NCBI GenBank assembly: GCA_964530075.1
Contig: CAZGXU010000005.1
Location: 1 to 61,469 of the forward strand
Source of the DNA: JANQEA01 sp964530075
GTDB lineage: Bacteria > Bipolaricaulota > Bipolaricaulia > UBA7950 > UBA9294
DNA: 61,469 nucleotides
Direction: 5' to 3'
The number at the start of each line of letters is the position of its first letter. Positions within the stretch are counted from its first letter, which is position 1. A program made the translations under genes and the position numbers. This document shows positions 1 through 8,580 of this stretch, in pieces. The notes beneath the pieces are model-generated. The model worked only from the letters and a program-made list of their open reading frames with translations, was not told the DNA's origin and did no database searches.

Positions 1-30
1 CCGGACACGGACGCCCACGGTGCCTCGCTC

Positions 31-1506
31 TCAGGAATGCTGGGCGAAGCTCCTGCGGAAGTGGTATCCGTAGATGGCGAGCGTGACCGCAAGGGGAAAA
101 GCCCTGGGGCGGCGGAGGACGGCCCACGCCAGGAGCTTCCAGTACTCCAGCCTGCCTCTGTCGAGGACGCCCAGACGGTACACGGAGCGGAAGAACGCGA
201 GGATATGCTGGAGATCGAGATGGATCCGGTTTCTCCGGAGCTCATACTGCCGCAGGAAGGTCCTGATGCGTCGGTAGTGCATCCGAGGCGTGTAGATCGT
301 CTGCACGATCCGTCGGTATCCCGCTTGCAGCGTCTCGGCATCCATTCGCGGGACGATGTTCGTCGTCCCGTCCACGTTGTCGCCTGACACCTGCGATCGC
401 AGGCGCCTCTCTCGCCTGAGACGCTCGTACAGCTTCGTCCCGGGGATCGCCTGGAGCAGCCCGACCATCGCGGTGACGATCCCGCTTTCCTGGATGAAAT
501 CGATCACGCGCTGAAAGGTCGCGGGCGTGTCGTGGTCGAACCCGACGATGAACCCGCCCTGCACTTGCAGGCCGGCCCGCTGGATCCGCTTGACGTCGGC
601 GATCATGTCGCGGTTCGTGTTCAGGCTTTTCCCGCATTCGGCCAAGCTGGCCTCATCCGGTGTCTCGATCCCGACGAAGACCGTCGTGAACCCCGCTTGG
701 ACCATCTTCCGCATCAGCTCTTCGTCGTCCGCCAGATTGATGGAGACCTCGGTGGCAAACTGCATGCCGGCCTTGTCCTTTCGCCATTCGATCAGCGCCG
801 GCAGGAGCTCGTCCTTGAGATAGCGCTTGTTGCCGATGAGGTTGTCGTCGCCGGAGAAGATCGGACCGTGCCACCCCAGTTCGTGGAGCTTGTCGAGCTC
901 GCCGATGATCTGATCGACCGCCTTGACGCGGGTTCGGTGGCCGAACAGTTCGGTCACACTGCAGAACTCACAGTTGTAGGGGCAACCTCTGGAGAACTGC
1001 ACGATCATCGACGAGTACTGGCGCATGTCGACCAGATCCCACAAGGGCGCCGGGCTCTGCCGGATGTCGGCGAACTCGGTGGTGGAGTAGATCCTCCTGG
1101 CCCGTCCTTGAGCCAGATCGGCAAGAAACAGCGGGAGCGTCAACTCGCCTTCGTTCAGAACGAAGTGGTCGACCTCGGCGAACGGGTCCCGTTCGATGGT
1201 GAACATCGGGCCGCCGGCGACGACGAGGAGGCCCGCCTTCTTGCACCGCGCGATGATCCGACGTGCCGACTCCCTCTGGATGGTCATGCCGCTGATGAAC
1301 GCGCAGTCCGCCCATTCCATGTCGCTTCGCGTGAGCGCCGAGACGTTGGTGTCCACCAACCGCTTCCCCCATTCCGCCGGCAGCATCGCGGCGACGGTCA
1401 GAAGGCCCAGCGGCGGCGAGAAGGCGCGCTTTCGAATGAACCGAAGGGCGTGCTGGAAGCTCCAGAAGGTATCCGGGAACCGGGGGTAGATCAGCAGGAC
1501 GTTCAT
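31..1506 (-). CDS. B12-binding-domain radical SAM protein
   Basis: This 491-aa protein has a cobalamin-binding-type N-terminal domain (about residues 1-140) followed by a radical SAM core. The [4Fe-4S]-binding CxxxCxxC motif is seen at C175, C179 and C182 (RGCPYNCEFC). The long C-terminal region looks like the DUF4070 extension found in B12-radical SAM enzymes of the HpnR/HpnJ type. Such enzymes methylate or rearrange unactivated carbons, but the substrate cannot be read here. The ATG start at 1506 is preceded by GAAGGAG four bases upstream. It is transcribed away from the helicase gene at 1895 and has no partner gene inside the window. The general class is firm and the exact reaction is unknown. 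Confidence 0.85.
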   Translation of the reverse strand: MNVLLIYPRFPDTFWSFQHALRFIRKRAFSPPLGLLTVAAMLPAEWGKRLVDTNVSALTRSDMEWADCAFISGMTIQRESARRIIARCKKAGLLVVAGGPMFTIERDPFAEVDHFVLNEGELTLPLFLADLAQGRARRIYSTTEFADIRQSPAPLWDLVDMRQYSSMIVQFSRGCPYNCEFCSVTELFGHRTRVKAVDQIIGELDKLHELGWHGPIFSGDDNLIGNKRYLKDELLPALIEWRKDKAGMQFATEVSINLADDEELMRKMVQAGFTTVFVGIETPDEASLAECGKSLNTNRDMIADVKRIQRAGLQVQGGFIVGFDHDTPATFQRVIDFIQESGIVTAMVGLLQAIPGTKLYERLRRERRLRSQVSGDNVDGTTNIVPRMDAETLQAGYRRIVQTIYTPRMHYRRIRTFLRQYELRRNRIHLDLQHILAFFRSVYRLGVLDRGRLEYWKLLAWAVLRRPRAFPLAVTLAIYGYHFRRSFAQHS

Positions 1507-1782
1507 CGGGCTCCTTCGCCAGCGTATCGCGCCTCTCGCTCGTCACGGTCCGCCACGACGTGCAGGCCCTCGAGGCAGGACGATTGTAGGACGATCGAGA
1601 TCGGTTTCAAAGCCGCGATCGAGACGCAAGAGGAGCGCAATGCCTATCCAGGCGGGAAGTCCGAGCAGTATCTCCTGAGGCCATCCGGCGCAACCGATCG
1701 GTCGTGACGCGCGTCGCCGCGGCGAGGGGAGCGCGTCGTGAGCGGAGGCTTCGACATCATGGCGCGACCGGGGGAGACCGGG

Positions 1783-1788
1783 TATACT
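1783..1788 (+). promoter_or_regulatory. Candidate -10 element for the DEAD-box helicase
   Basis: TATACT lies about 105 bases before the helicase start, in the 388-base gap between two divergent genes. No good -35 hexamer is visible 16-18 bases upstream. If it is used, the mRNA carries a roughly 100-nt leader ending in the hairpin at 1864. Nothing else in this gap is recognisable. Confidence 0.3.
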
Positions 1789-1863
1789 CGGAGCAGTTTC
1801 GTAAGCAATTCACTCGCATACCGACCCAACGCGAATTGCAGTCAACCCGAGCTGAGCGTGCGA

Positions 1864-1886
1864 CTTGGCTCAACGGAGCCAAGGAG
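1864..1886 (+). promoter_or_regulatory. Leader hairpin overlapping the helicase ribosome binding site
   Basis: CTTGGCT (1864-1870) and AGCCAAG (1877-1883) form a perfect 7-bp stem with loop CAACGG. The last three stem bases are the first bases of the Shine-Dalgarno AAGGAG (1881-1886), which sits eight bases before a TTG start. Folding would hide part of the ribosome binding site, so this could be an RNA thermosensor or a target of helicase autoregulation. That role is inference. Confidence 0.45.
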
Positions 1887-1894
1887 TGTTTCTC

Positions 1895-3121
1895 TTGAGT
1901 TTCGAACGATTCTTGCTTGACCGGCGGATTGCCGCCGGCGTGAAGTCCGTCGGCTACACGGTTCCCACACCGATCCAGCAGAAGGTGATCCCGGCCATCC
2001 TCCGGGGGCGCGATGTGCTCGGCCTTGCCCAGACGGGAACAGGGAAGACGGCCGCCTTCGTGCTCCCGATTCTCCAGCGCCTGAGCAATGGACCGCGAGG
2101 AGGAGTGCGCGCCCTGATCGTGGCGCCGACTCGCGAACTGGCGGAGCAGATCCACCAGGAGATCGTCAAGTTGGGCCGCGAAACGACGGTTCGCAGCGTC
2201 ACAATCTACGGCGGCGTGAGCAAAGGGCCCCAGCTCGCGGCATTGCGCCGGGGGGTTGAGATCGTCGTCGCTTGTCCAGGACGGCTGCTGGATCACGTCG
2301 ATGCCGGCGCGATCGATCTCTCGCGCGTGGAGGTCCTGGTTCTCGATGAGGCGGACCGCATGTGCGACATGGGTTTCCTCCCCGACATCCGCCGAATCCT
2401 CCGCGAGGTGCCGGAGAAGCGACAGACGCTCTTCTTCTCCGCAACCATGCCCAAGGACATCCGCGCGCTTGCCGACGGAATCCTTGCGGATCCGGAGACG
2501 GTGCAGATCGGAGCGAATGCGCCCGCGTGCACGGTCTCTCACGCCCTCTACCCGGTGCCCGATCAGCGCCGGGACGAGCTTCTCATCGCGATGCTCCGCC
2601 GGATGTCGACGGGTCGCGTTCTCGTGTTCACGCGGACCAAGCACCGTGCCCGAAGGCTTGCGGCCAACCTGAAGAAGCACGGCCATCGTGCGGCAGCGCT
2701 TCAAGGGGACATGAGCCAAAGCCAGCGACTGCAGGCGATCCATGGATTCCGTCATGGGAAGATCGACGTGCTGGTCGCCACTGACATCGCGGCCCGCGGG
2801 ATCGATGTGTTGGAGATCTCCCACGTGGTCAACTTCGACATGCCCCACACCGTCGATGCGTACACTCACAGGATCGGACGGACCGGCCGTGCCGAGCGAA
2901 CGGGCGAGGCATTCACGCTTGCCGTTCGGGGAGACGGTCTGATGATCCGCCAGATCGAGCGGGTGCTCGGAGCCTCGCTGGAACGACGCCGGTGTCCGGA
3001 CTTCGACTACGGTGAGGGCTTCGACCCCAAGAACCAGTTCCCGCGCGGAGGTTCAAAACCGATGACCCGCTCTCGTTCCTCCTTCAGGGGGCGCAGCTTC
3101 CGCCCGAGAATCGGCCGCTAA
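1895..3121 (+). CDS. DEAD-box ATP-dependent RNA helicase
   Basis: This 408-aa protein carries the full set of DEAD-box motifs: Walker A AQTGTGKT (residues 45-52), PTRELA (78-83), DEAD (150-153), SAT, TDIAARGID and HRIGRTGR. It ends in a short arginine-rich tail typical of RhlE/CsdA-like helicases that remodel structured RNA or assist ribosome assembly in the cytoplasm. The TTG at 1895 is chosen over the TTG at 1865 because AAGGAG lies eight bases before it, while the upstream start has no binding site. The leader hairpin at 1864 and the weak TTG start suggest controlled translation. It is monocistronic in this window. The family is certain; the subfamily is not. Confidence 0.95.
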   Translation: MSFERFLLDRRIAAGVKSVGYTVPTPIQQKVIPAILRGRDVLGLAQTGTGKTAAFVLPILQRLSNGPRGGVRALIVAPTRELAEQIHQEIVKLGRETTVRSVTIYGGVSKGPQLAALRRGVEIVVACPGRLLDHVDAGAIDLSRVEVLVLDEADRMCDMGFLPDIRRILREVPEKRQTLFFSATMPKDIRALADGILADPETVQIGANAPACTVSHALYPVPDQRRDELLIAMLRRMSTGRVLVFTRTKHRARRLAANLKKHGHRAAALQGDMSQSQRLQAIHGFRHGKIDVLVATDIAARGIDVLEISHVVNFDMPHTVDAYTHRIGRTGRAERTGEAFTLAVRGDGLMIRQIERVLGASLERRRCPDFDYGEGFDPKNQFPRGGSKPMTRSRSSFRGRSFRPRIGR

Positions 3122-3224
3122 GAGCGCTCCCGATCCCCGGCGTGCCAATCGGTGAAGAGCCGGGGATCCGAGAGGAGATCGGGGAACGCAGACTCCAACT
3201 CTTCGCACCGAGAAGCCGCGGGCG

Positions 3225-3408
3225 GCTTGTCCCGTTTCTCACCTCACACTACCGTCTCCGCTCGTCATGGCGGATCCTGTTGGCTCTTCAACCCCCTTGC
3301 CGTGGAAGCGGACGGCGCTCCTCTTCGTCGGGCATCTGCTCAACGGCGGGTTCGCCAGCTTCTTCGCGCCATTGCTACCGCTGTTGATCGATCGGCTCGA
3401 TCTGTCGC
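3225..3408 (+). pseudogene. Truncated copy of the MFS transporter 5' end
   Basis: From 3225 the DNA resembles the upstream region and first 47 or so codons of the intact transporter gene at 8581. The spacing is identical: gcttgt is 42 bases before the ATG (3267) in both. The encoded segment keeps WKRTALLFVGHLLN and FASFFAPLLPLLIDRLDLS, then similarity stops abruptly near 3408 and the frame runs into unrelated sequence. It cannot make a transporter. The rest of the 3122-3548 gap shows no recognisable gene. The copy differs from the intact gene at several positions, so it is not a very recent duplication. Confidence 0.8.
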
Positions 3409-3548
3409 CCGGCCACGCCTGCGATGACCTCCTTTCCCACGGAGCGCGGCGAGAAGTCGGGGCAGCAATACCGCAAGAGCAGACTCGATGCTCATACAAC
3501 CGAAAAGCCGGTGGAGACGGTTTGCTGCGGCATGAGCCGCCTGGATGC

Positions 3549-5135
3549 TCAGCTTGCGCGGTACCCGTACTCTGTCATCAGTCTGTCGAGCCTGCCGGCT
3601 ATCCGCTGCTCAGTCGAGAACTCCTGTTTCGCCGCCTGCTCGAGGATCGCCCAGTGACGTCTGACCTTGTCCGCCGGGTTCCTCTCGATGAATTCGAGGG
3701 CAAATGCCATCGCATCAAGCGCTGACTCATTGCATTCCCTGATCAAGTCGCTGATCGCCGCTGCGTATCGTGCGGCATCGTAGCTACTCTCATCAAGCTT
3801 GCTCAGCAGCAGCGCGTCAAACTTCGCGAACCGCAAGCGCTCCACAAGGCCGGAATCGTCGAAATTCCGGAAATTGAAAGCCTGCGAGTAGTAGAGCTGG
3901 AGAAGGTCCAGCTTCGGGTCAAGGAGACGGTAGTCGGGATGGGACAGGGAGCCTGTCAGCCGACTCTCTTGCCGGAGCCGAGCCTGGACGGCCGTGCCCG
4001 CGTACGGCGACATCTTACAGAAATGTACAAGTGCGTCGCCTTGTGCAGCAACGTGTCTGAGAAACTGAATGTTCTCTCGCACGGTCTCGAAGCTGCTGTC
4101 TGGAGTGAAGAGCATGAACCCAAACTCGTGTGGGATCCCTAGCTGGTGAAGGCGATCGACTGCCTCGTATACGGCTCCAGCACTGTAGCCCTTGTTCATC
4201 GCCTTGAGTTCCGAGTCGCTGGCAGACTCGATCCCCACGTAAGTGGTGGCAAGGCCGGCATCGCTCATCCGTTTCAGGTACTCGCTGTCCAGGTCGTCAA
4301 CGCGACACGAGATGCGCCAGAGGATCTCCTTGCCCATCCTTGATGCGTCCAATTCAGCCAGGAAGTCGTCCAGCCATCGCCTGGGTTCCGAGCCCTGCGT
4401 GTAAATGTCATCGTCCTGAAAGATGAAGACCCGCGTGTCGAACCGCGCCCGGAGGGCCGCCATCTCTCGCACAACATTCTCCGGAGAGCGAGCCCTACGC
4501 GCGGGGCCTGGTGGGTCTCGATAGAACGCGTTGATGCTGCAGAAAGAGCAATTGTAGTAACATCCCCGGCTCGCCGAGATCGATCGAAAATCCACGCCGC
4601 GAGTGGCTTTGCTCTGAGAACGGCGTACCGGGAACGGGAGATCGTCCAGGTTCCCAATCAACGGCCGAGGAGGATTCGACTTGACGTGTCCGTCGGTTCT
4701 GTAGGCCAGTCCGAGAATATCAGCCCACGAATCGGGAGCATCGACTCCCCTGACAAGCTCCAGCAGCGTCTCCTCTCCCTCATAGCGAACGACCGTATCC
4801 AAGCCGGGGGTCGAGGAAAGGATCTCTTCGTAGGCGAAGGTGGGGAAGTGTCCCCCCATTGTGAAGTGGGCCGTCACGCCTTCCTCGCGGAGGAAGGCGA
4901 TCAGATCGGCGAAGAGGCCCAGCATGCGCTGGAAGATGAGCGAGAACCCAACAAGCCGAGGCCGATCGGACTGGATGCGCTCCAGGATCTGCTCTTTCGT
5001 GACACCCTGCATCGGTTGGATATGCGCGATGTAGCCCTCTTGTTCGAGGAAGGCCGCAAGTGAACGCATTCCGAGGTTCTCCTGAGATTCGAATCCGACC
5101 AGGAGAGCGTCACAAGCTCTATGCCGTTCGCTCAC
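3549..5135 (-). CDS. B12-binding-domain radical SAM protein
   Basis: The protein is about 528 aa. It has an N-terminal cobalamin-binding-like Rossmann domain (roughly residues 1-150) and a radical SAM core with C192, C196 and C199 in RGCYYNCSFC. The motif VGIES and a long C-terminal helical region follow. It is a second, distinct B12-radical SAM enzyme, only distantly like the one at 31. A small coiled-coil gene precedes it on the same strand, 89 bases away, separated by a stem-loop at 5195. That layout could mean the small protein is its substrate or partner (inference). The start is uncertain: GTG at 5135 or TTG at 5165, neither with a clear Shine-Dalgarno. Confidence 0.85.
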   Translation of the reverse strand: MSERHRACDALLVGFESQENLGMRSLAAFLEQEGYIAHIQPMQGVTKEQILERIQSDRPRLVGFSLIFQRMLGLFADLIAFLREEGVTAHFTMGGHFPTFAYEEILSSTPGLDTVVRYEGEETLLELVRGVDAPDSWADILGLAYRTDGHVKSNPPRPLIGNLDDLPFPVRRSQSKATRGVDFRSISASRGCYYNCSFCSINAFYRDPPGPARRARSPENVVREMAALRARFDTRVFIFQDDDIYTQGSEPRRWLDDFLAELDASRMGKEILWRISCRVDDLDSEYLKRMSDAGLATTYVGIESASDSELKAMNKGYSAGAVYEAVDRLHQLGIPHEFGFMLFTPDSSFETVRENIQFLRHVAAQGDALVHFCKMSPYAGTAVQARLRQESRLTGSLSHPDYRLLDPKLDLLQLYYSQAFNFRNFDDSGLVERLRFAKFDALLLSKLDESSYDAARYAAAISDLIRECNESALDAMAFALEFIERNPADKVRRHWAILEQAAKQEFSTEQRIAGRLDRLMTEYGYRAS

Positions 5136-5194
5136 TGCACCAGTACCATTGAGATACCCAACCAAGCCCGCAGGCCAGGGCGACCGCTGAGGGC

Positions 5195-5217
5195 TTCGCC
5201 GTCGACGGCACGGCGAA
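5195..5217 (-). terminator. Stem-loop between the small peptide gene and the radical SAM gene
   Basis: TTCGCCGT (5195-5202) pairs perfectly with ACGGCGAA (5210-5217) around a 7-base loop. It begins seven bases after the stop codon of the gene at 5224. There is no T-run, so it would be a partial terminator or an mRNA-stabilising end that lets the small gene be expressed above the downstream enzyme. Confidence 0.45.
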
Positions 5218-5223
5218 CCGATG

Positions 5224-5424
5224 CTACCCGACCTTGTACTGCTCTCTCAGAGCATCGAGTGCTATCTTCGATGCCTCGAGCTGCATTTCCAGCAGTTTGA
5301 TCTGCGTCTCAAGTTGTACGACCTTGATCCGCGCCACGAGGTGTTTGTCCAACAGCATTTCGATACCAGGGTCGGCGACGTACCCGAGTCTAGCTCGGAT
5401 GATGTCCTCGTTGAGTTGGTACAT
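5224..5424 (-). CDS. Small coiled-coil protein upstream of radical SAM gene
   Basis: This is a 66-aa protein of no family I recognise. Residues 25-60 are rich in heptad-like L, I, K and E positions and should form a helix or coiled coil; the end is REQYKVG. The start is well supported: AAAGGAGGAG lies five bases before the ATG at 5424, one of the strongest ribosome binding sites in the window. It has no signal peptide and no Cys. A hairpin follows the stop, then a B12-radical SAM gene. It could be a RiPP-like precursor, a subunit or a regulator of that enzyme. No cleavage motif such as double glycine is obvious. Confidence 0.6.
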   Translation of the reverse strand: MYQLNEDIIRARLGYVADPGIEMLLDKHLVARIKVVQLETQIKLLEMQLEASKIALDALREQYKVG

Positions 5425-5735
5425 CTCTCCTCCTTTCCGGTATGCCTCCAGATCAGTGCGCCTTGCAACCTGTAAGCACATCGAATTCGTGAATGATTAT
5501 GCGTACGAACGGGTACTCAGTCAATGCGAGACAGCTTCTACAGCGTATTCACCTTCACCGTGAGTTCCGTGGACCGCTACTCCTGCATGATAGGACCCAT
5601 TAGGCATGGTCGAGCCGTGCGAACGCCAGCATACGGACCACGGCGCTTTCCAGCCCGATCCGGGACGCGCCCGCCGGGGTGGAGTAGGATCAGCGGACGC
5701 ATGCCCGATTCGGCGGCCTCCAACAGCGACGGCTC
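5425..5735. other. Intergenic stretch without a recognisable gene
   Basis: I see no supported gene here. The 5' part must contain the promoter of the small coiled-coil gene on the minus strand, but no clear -10/-35 pair stands out. Downstream (from 5736) the sequence becomes recognisable as gene debris. Confidence 0.5.
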
Positions 5736-5810
5736 GCTTGTGCTCCTTGTCCAGGACAACTACCATCTTCCCTCGCCATGGCGGATCCTGCGGTTCCTTT
5801 GACCTCACCC
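5736..5810 (+). pseudogene. Second short copy of the MFS transporter 5' end
   Basis: This 75-base segment closely matches 8539-8613, the upstream region and first codons of the intact MFS gene. The spacing from gcttgt to the ATG (5778) is again exactly 42 bases. Similarity ends near 5810, where the sequence joins the tail of an alcohol dehydrogenase gene. This copy is closer to the intact gene than the one at 3225 in the upstream part. Confidence 0.75.
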
Positions 5811-5956
5811 GCGAGGACGGCGAGCAGTTCATGGAAATCGCCGTGCGCGTCCCGATCGAGACCGCAGTCACTCCGTTCCCGCTCGAAGGGGCGAACGAAG
5901 CGTTGAACGCGCTCCGCGAAGGGAGTATCGAAGGCGCGGCGGTGTTGGAAGTCCAG
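5798..5956 (+). pseudogene. C-terminal remnant of a zinc-type alcohol dehydrogenase
   Basis: One frame reads FDLTREDGEQF, then PFPLEGANEALNALREG and GAAVL. This is the standard C-terminal end of medium-chain zinc alcohol dehydrogenases (the PLEEANEAL...GAAVL segment). The catalytic and NAD-binding parts are absent, and the frame runs past the usual end to a stop at 6022. It is fused at its 5' side to the MFS fragment, so the junction records a deletion or recombination. The rest of the gap up to 6241 shows only a 17-base palindrome (6148-6164). Confidence 0.75.
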
Positions 5957-6241
5957 GCCTCGCGGTTGTCTACGAGCTCCGGAGCCCTATTCCAAGACAC
6001 CCCCCCGCGGTGTGACTCCTGACTGGGACCGATGAGGAGTCCGCATCCTCCGCACTCAGCCAGCATGGGAACGATGTTCCTGTCTACAATTGCGAGCCAG
6101 AATCCCAGGCTCTCCAGCGTATGACCGCTGCATCGGATTCCCGGCTAGCACGCCACTGGCGTGCCGCACGTGAGGGCGTCGGCTGCCCGGGTTCCGAGGC
6201 TCGGCGTACAGATGGCCGACCTCAAGGCGCGAATCGCTCAG

Positions 6242-6979
6242 CTACAAGATCCACTTCGCTCGGATGTTCCGCAGGCTGAGAACGAACAGGCCGATACAGA
6301 AGGCCGCGAGAATCGGGAGATCAACGGCAAGCGGCAGGGATCGAGTGCCGATGACTGCGCCCCGCATCGCGTCCACCCCGTATGTGAGGGGCAGCGCGTA
6401 GGACAGAGGTCGGATCGCCCAAGGCAGCCTCTCGATCGGGAAGAAGAGCCCGCAGAGAAAGATCATCGGAAACCGAAAGAAGTTCGAGAAAGTCTGCGCC
6501 TCGAACACCTCTCTGACCGCTACAGCGACGAACAGACCGACGAAGGTGGACGACAAAGCGAGGAGGACCACGGTCGGCACGAGGACGGCCCAGGCAACGC
6601 CGGACAGATCAACGAGGAACGCCGCCATCCCGACCGGGACGAACGCGTTGGCGATTCCGAAGAGGACTGCGCCCGCCGTCTTGGCGAGCATCAAGAGGTC
6701 GAGCGGGATCGGGGCAAGCAGAAGCCGCTCGAAAGATCGGCCCTTCTTTTCAAACGTGATCGTCACAGCCAGCATCGACGTCGTCCCGAACAGGATCGAG
6801 ATCGCCATCACGCCCGGAAGGAGCGACAACACGTCGCCGGCCGATCCGCCGGAACGAATCAGGAACATTCCGGTCCACGCGAACGGGAAGATCAGCCCCC
6901 AGCTGATGTTGGGCGGCTTGAGGTAGTACGATCGCATGTCCTTGGCGAGGATGTTCCAGAAAGCAATCCAGCGCTTCAC
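6242..6979 (-). CDS. ABC-2 type transporter permease
   Basis: A 245-aa integral membrane protein with about six hydrophobic segments, matching the ABC-2 exporter permease family (DrrB/NodJ type) in length and pattern. It begins with a GTG that overlaps the stop of the ATPase gene by four bases (GTGA), so the two are translationally coupled. With the ATPase it would form an exporter for a drug, lipid or other hydrophobic compound. The substrate cannot be inferred. The operon starts with an ArsR-family regulator, so export may respond to a chemical or metal signal. Confidence 0.85.
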   Translation of the reverse strand: MKRWIAFWNILAKDMRSYYLKPPNISWGLIFPFAWTGMFLIRSGGSAGDVLSLLPGVMAISILFGTTSMLAVTITFEKKGRSFERLLLAPIPLDLLMLAKTAGAVLFGIANAFVPVGMAAFLVDLSGVAWAVLVPTVVLLALSSTFVGLFVAVAVREVFEAQTFSNFFRFPMIFLCGLFFPIERLPWAIRPLSYALPLTYGVDAMRGAVIGTRSLPLAVDLPILAAFCIGLFVLSLRNIRAKWIL

Positions 6980-7944
6980 TCGCTTTTCCCTACCCTCTCC
7001 TTCTCGCGGCGCATCGCGTCGGCCTCGATTCCGGTAACCTCGACGAAGACATCCTCCAACGATGGGCGCACGCGCCGCGCTTCGGACACTTCTATCCCCG
7101 CCTCTTCGAGAAGGCGCACAATCGGACCGACGGCCAGGGGCTCCTTGGACTCTACACGAAGCTGCCCGGTCCGGAGCATCTCGAATCGATCGTCGGGAAA
7201 CGCTGAGATCAGCGGTTCGATCTCGATCGGGGCGGGCTCCGACAGGTCGATGACCGCAACGTGGCGTTCGTGCAGCGGCTGCAGGAGATTGGGCACCGCG
7301 TCCACGCGCACGATGCGTCCGCGCACGATGAACGCAATCCGCCCGCAGAGCCGCTCCGCCTCCTCGATATAGTGGGTCGTCAGCAGGATCGTCGCCCCGT
7401 CCTCGTTGAGCGCCGCGATCAGCTGGCGGATCTGCCGAGCGCTGGCGACGTCGATCCCGGTAGTCGGCTCGTCGAGAAACAGAATCGGCGGTCGATGGAT
7501 GATCCCCGCCGCGATCGTCAGCTTCCGCTTCATCCCTTTCGAGTACCCGCCGAACTTGCGATTCGCTGCATCCGAAAGCCCGAAGTCCCCCAACAGTTGA
7601 CGCGCTCGCTTCGTGCGCTCGCGCTTCCGGATCCCGTAGAGGGAGGCACAGAACGTGAGGTTCTCCATCCCGGTCAGCTCGGGATACAGGTTGCTCTCGT
7701 CCGGGACCACGCCGATCAAATGCTGCGCCGCCTTCACGTTCTCAGCGCCATCGATTTCGCCGATGACAATCGATCCGCTGTCAGGGCGTGCCAGGCCCGT
7801 CAGCATGTTGATCGTCGTGGTCTTGCCGGCGCCGTTGGGTCCCAGCAAACCGAACAGCTCTCCTTCGGAGACTTCAAAGGAGACGTCGGCGACAGCCTGA
7901 ACGTCGTCGAACGCCTTGGAGAGGCCCGAGACCCGGATCGCCAT
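6976..7944 (-). CDS. ABC exporter ATP-binding protein
   Basis: This 322-aa ATPase has Walker A (GPNGAGKTT, residues 35-43), the ABC signature region GGYSKGMKRKL, Walker B ILFLDEPTTGID and the H-loop (LTTHYIEEA). It belongs to the CcmA/DrrA class that pairs with ABC-2 permeases. After the catalytic domain there is a roughly 100-residue C-terminal domain typical of this class. It starts three bases after the ArsR gene stop and overlaps the permease gene. It would energise export through the protein encoded at 6242. Confidence 0.92.
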   Translation of the reverse strand: MAIRVSGLSKAFDDVQAVADVSFEVSEGELFGLLGPNGAGKTTTINMLTGLARPDSGSIVIGEIDGAENVKAAQHLIGVVPDESNLYPELTGMENLTFCASLYGIRKRERTKRARQLLGDFGLSDAANRKFGGYSKGMKRKLTIAAGIIHRPPILFLDEPTTGIDVASARQIRQLIAALNEDGATILLTTHYIEEAERLCGRIAFIVRGRIVRVDAVPNLLQPLHERHVAVIDLSEPAPIEIEPLISAFPDDRFEMLRTGQLRVESKEPLAVGPIVRLLEEAGIEVSEARRVRPSLEDVFVEVTGIEADAMRREKERVGKSE

Positions 7945-7947
7945 CGA

Positions 7948-8454
7948 CTAGTCGCCTTCCCCCTCGGACGCGCAGTGACGATCCCCTTCGGATCCGTGGC
8001 ACTCCCGGATCCGTTCCGGTGGGCAATCGCCCGGACTCACGCTCCGCCCCTCTCGAAAGCGGTCGCCCTTTTCCTTCTCACACGGTTCCTCCTCGTGCTT
8101 CGCATACCGTTTGGGCTTCTCCCCGTCCGTGGTCCCTTCACCGCCCTGTCCCGCTTGGAACAGCCCGAGCAGCTCATCGATCGCGTCTCGCCATTGGGCG
8201 AGGTGCTCCGCGTTCACTCGGTAGTGGACGTAGTACCCATCGCGCTCTGCCGTCACGAGACCGGCATCCCGCAGGATCTTCAGATGCTGAGAAACGGCAC
8301 CTTGCGTCAACCCGAGCCGACAGGCCAGCGCCCCGACACATAGATTGCGCTCTCTAAGCAACATCAGCATTCGCATCCTGGTTTCGACCGATAGAACCCT
8401 CAGTCGTCGAGAAACATCAGCGATACGAGCGTCGCGCCGTGCCGTGGCATCCAT
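7948..8454 (-). CDS. ArsR-family winged-helix regulator with Cys/His tail
   Basis: This is a 168-aa regulator. The first 95 residues form the ArsR winged helix, with LSVETRMRMLMLL, the recognition region LGLTQGAVSQHLKILRDAGLV and the wing DGYYVHYR. The start at 8454 (MDATARRD) fits family length better than upstream in-frame codons. It is followed by an unusual charged tail of about 60 residues with scattered Cys and His (EEEPCEKEK, GDCPPE, RECHG, RHCASEGEGD), absent from ordinary ArsR proteins. The tail could bind a metal (inference). It heads the ABC exporter operon and is divergent from the MFS gene at 8581, so it may control both through the 126-base gap. Confidence 0.85.
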   Translation of the reverse strand: MDATARRDARIADVSRRLRVLSVETRMRMLMLLRERNLCVGALACRLGLTQGAVSQHLKILRDAGLVTAERDGYYVHYRVNAEHLAQWRDAIDELLGLFQAGQGGEGTTDGEKPKRYAKHEEEPCEKEKGDRFREGRSVSPGDCPPERIRECHGSEGDRHCASEGEGD

Positions 8455-8580
8455 ATTCGTCGTGGCTAATATACCGTGGCGCGACGTCACCGGCAAGAGC
8501 GAAGGACACAAGTTCGGAGGATCTGGCACGTTCGCGATGCTTGTGCTCCTTCTCCGGGACAACTACCATCTCCCCTCGTC

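Noticed and set aside
6148..6164. A 17-base palindrome (GCACGCCA, one C, then the inverse)
   Set aside because: It lies 78 bases after the permease stop, with a one-base centre too tight for a hairpin and no T-run. No nearby promoter supports an operator role.
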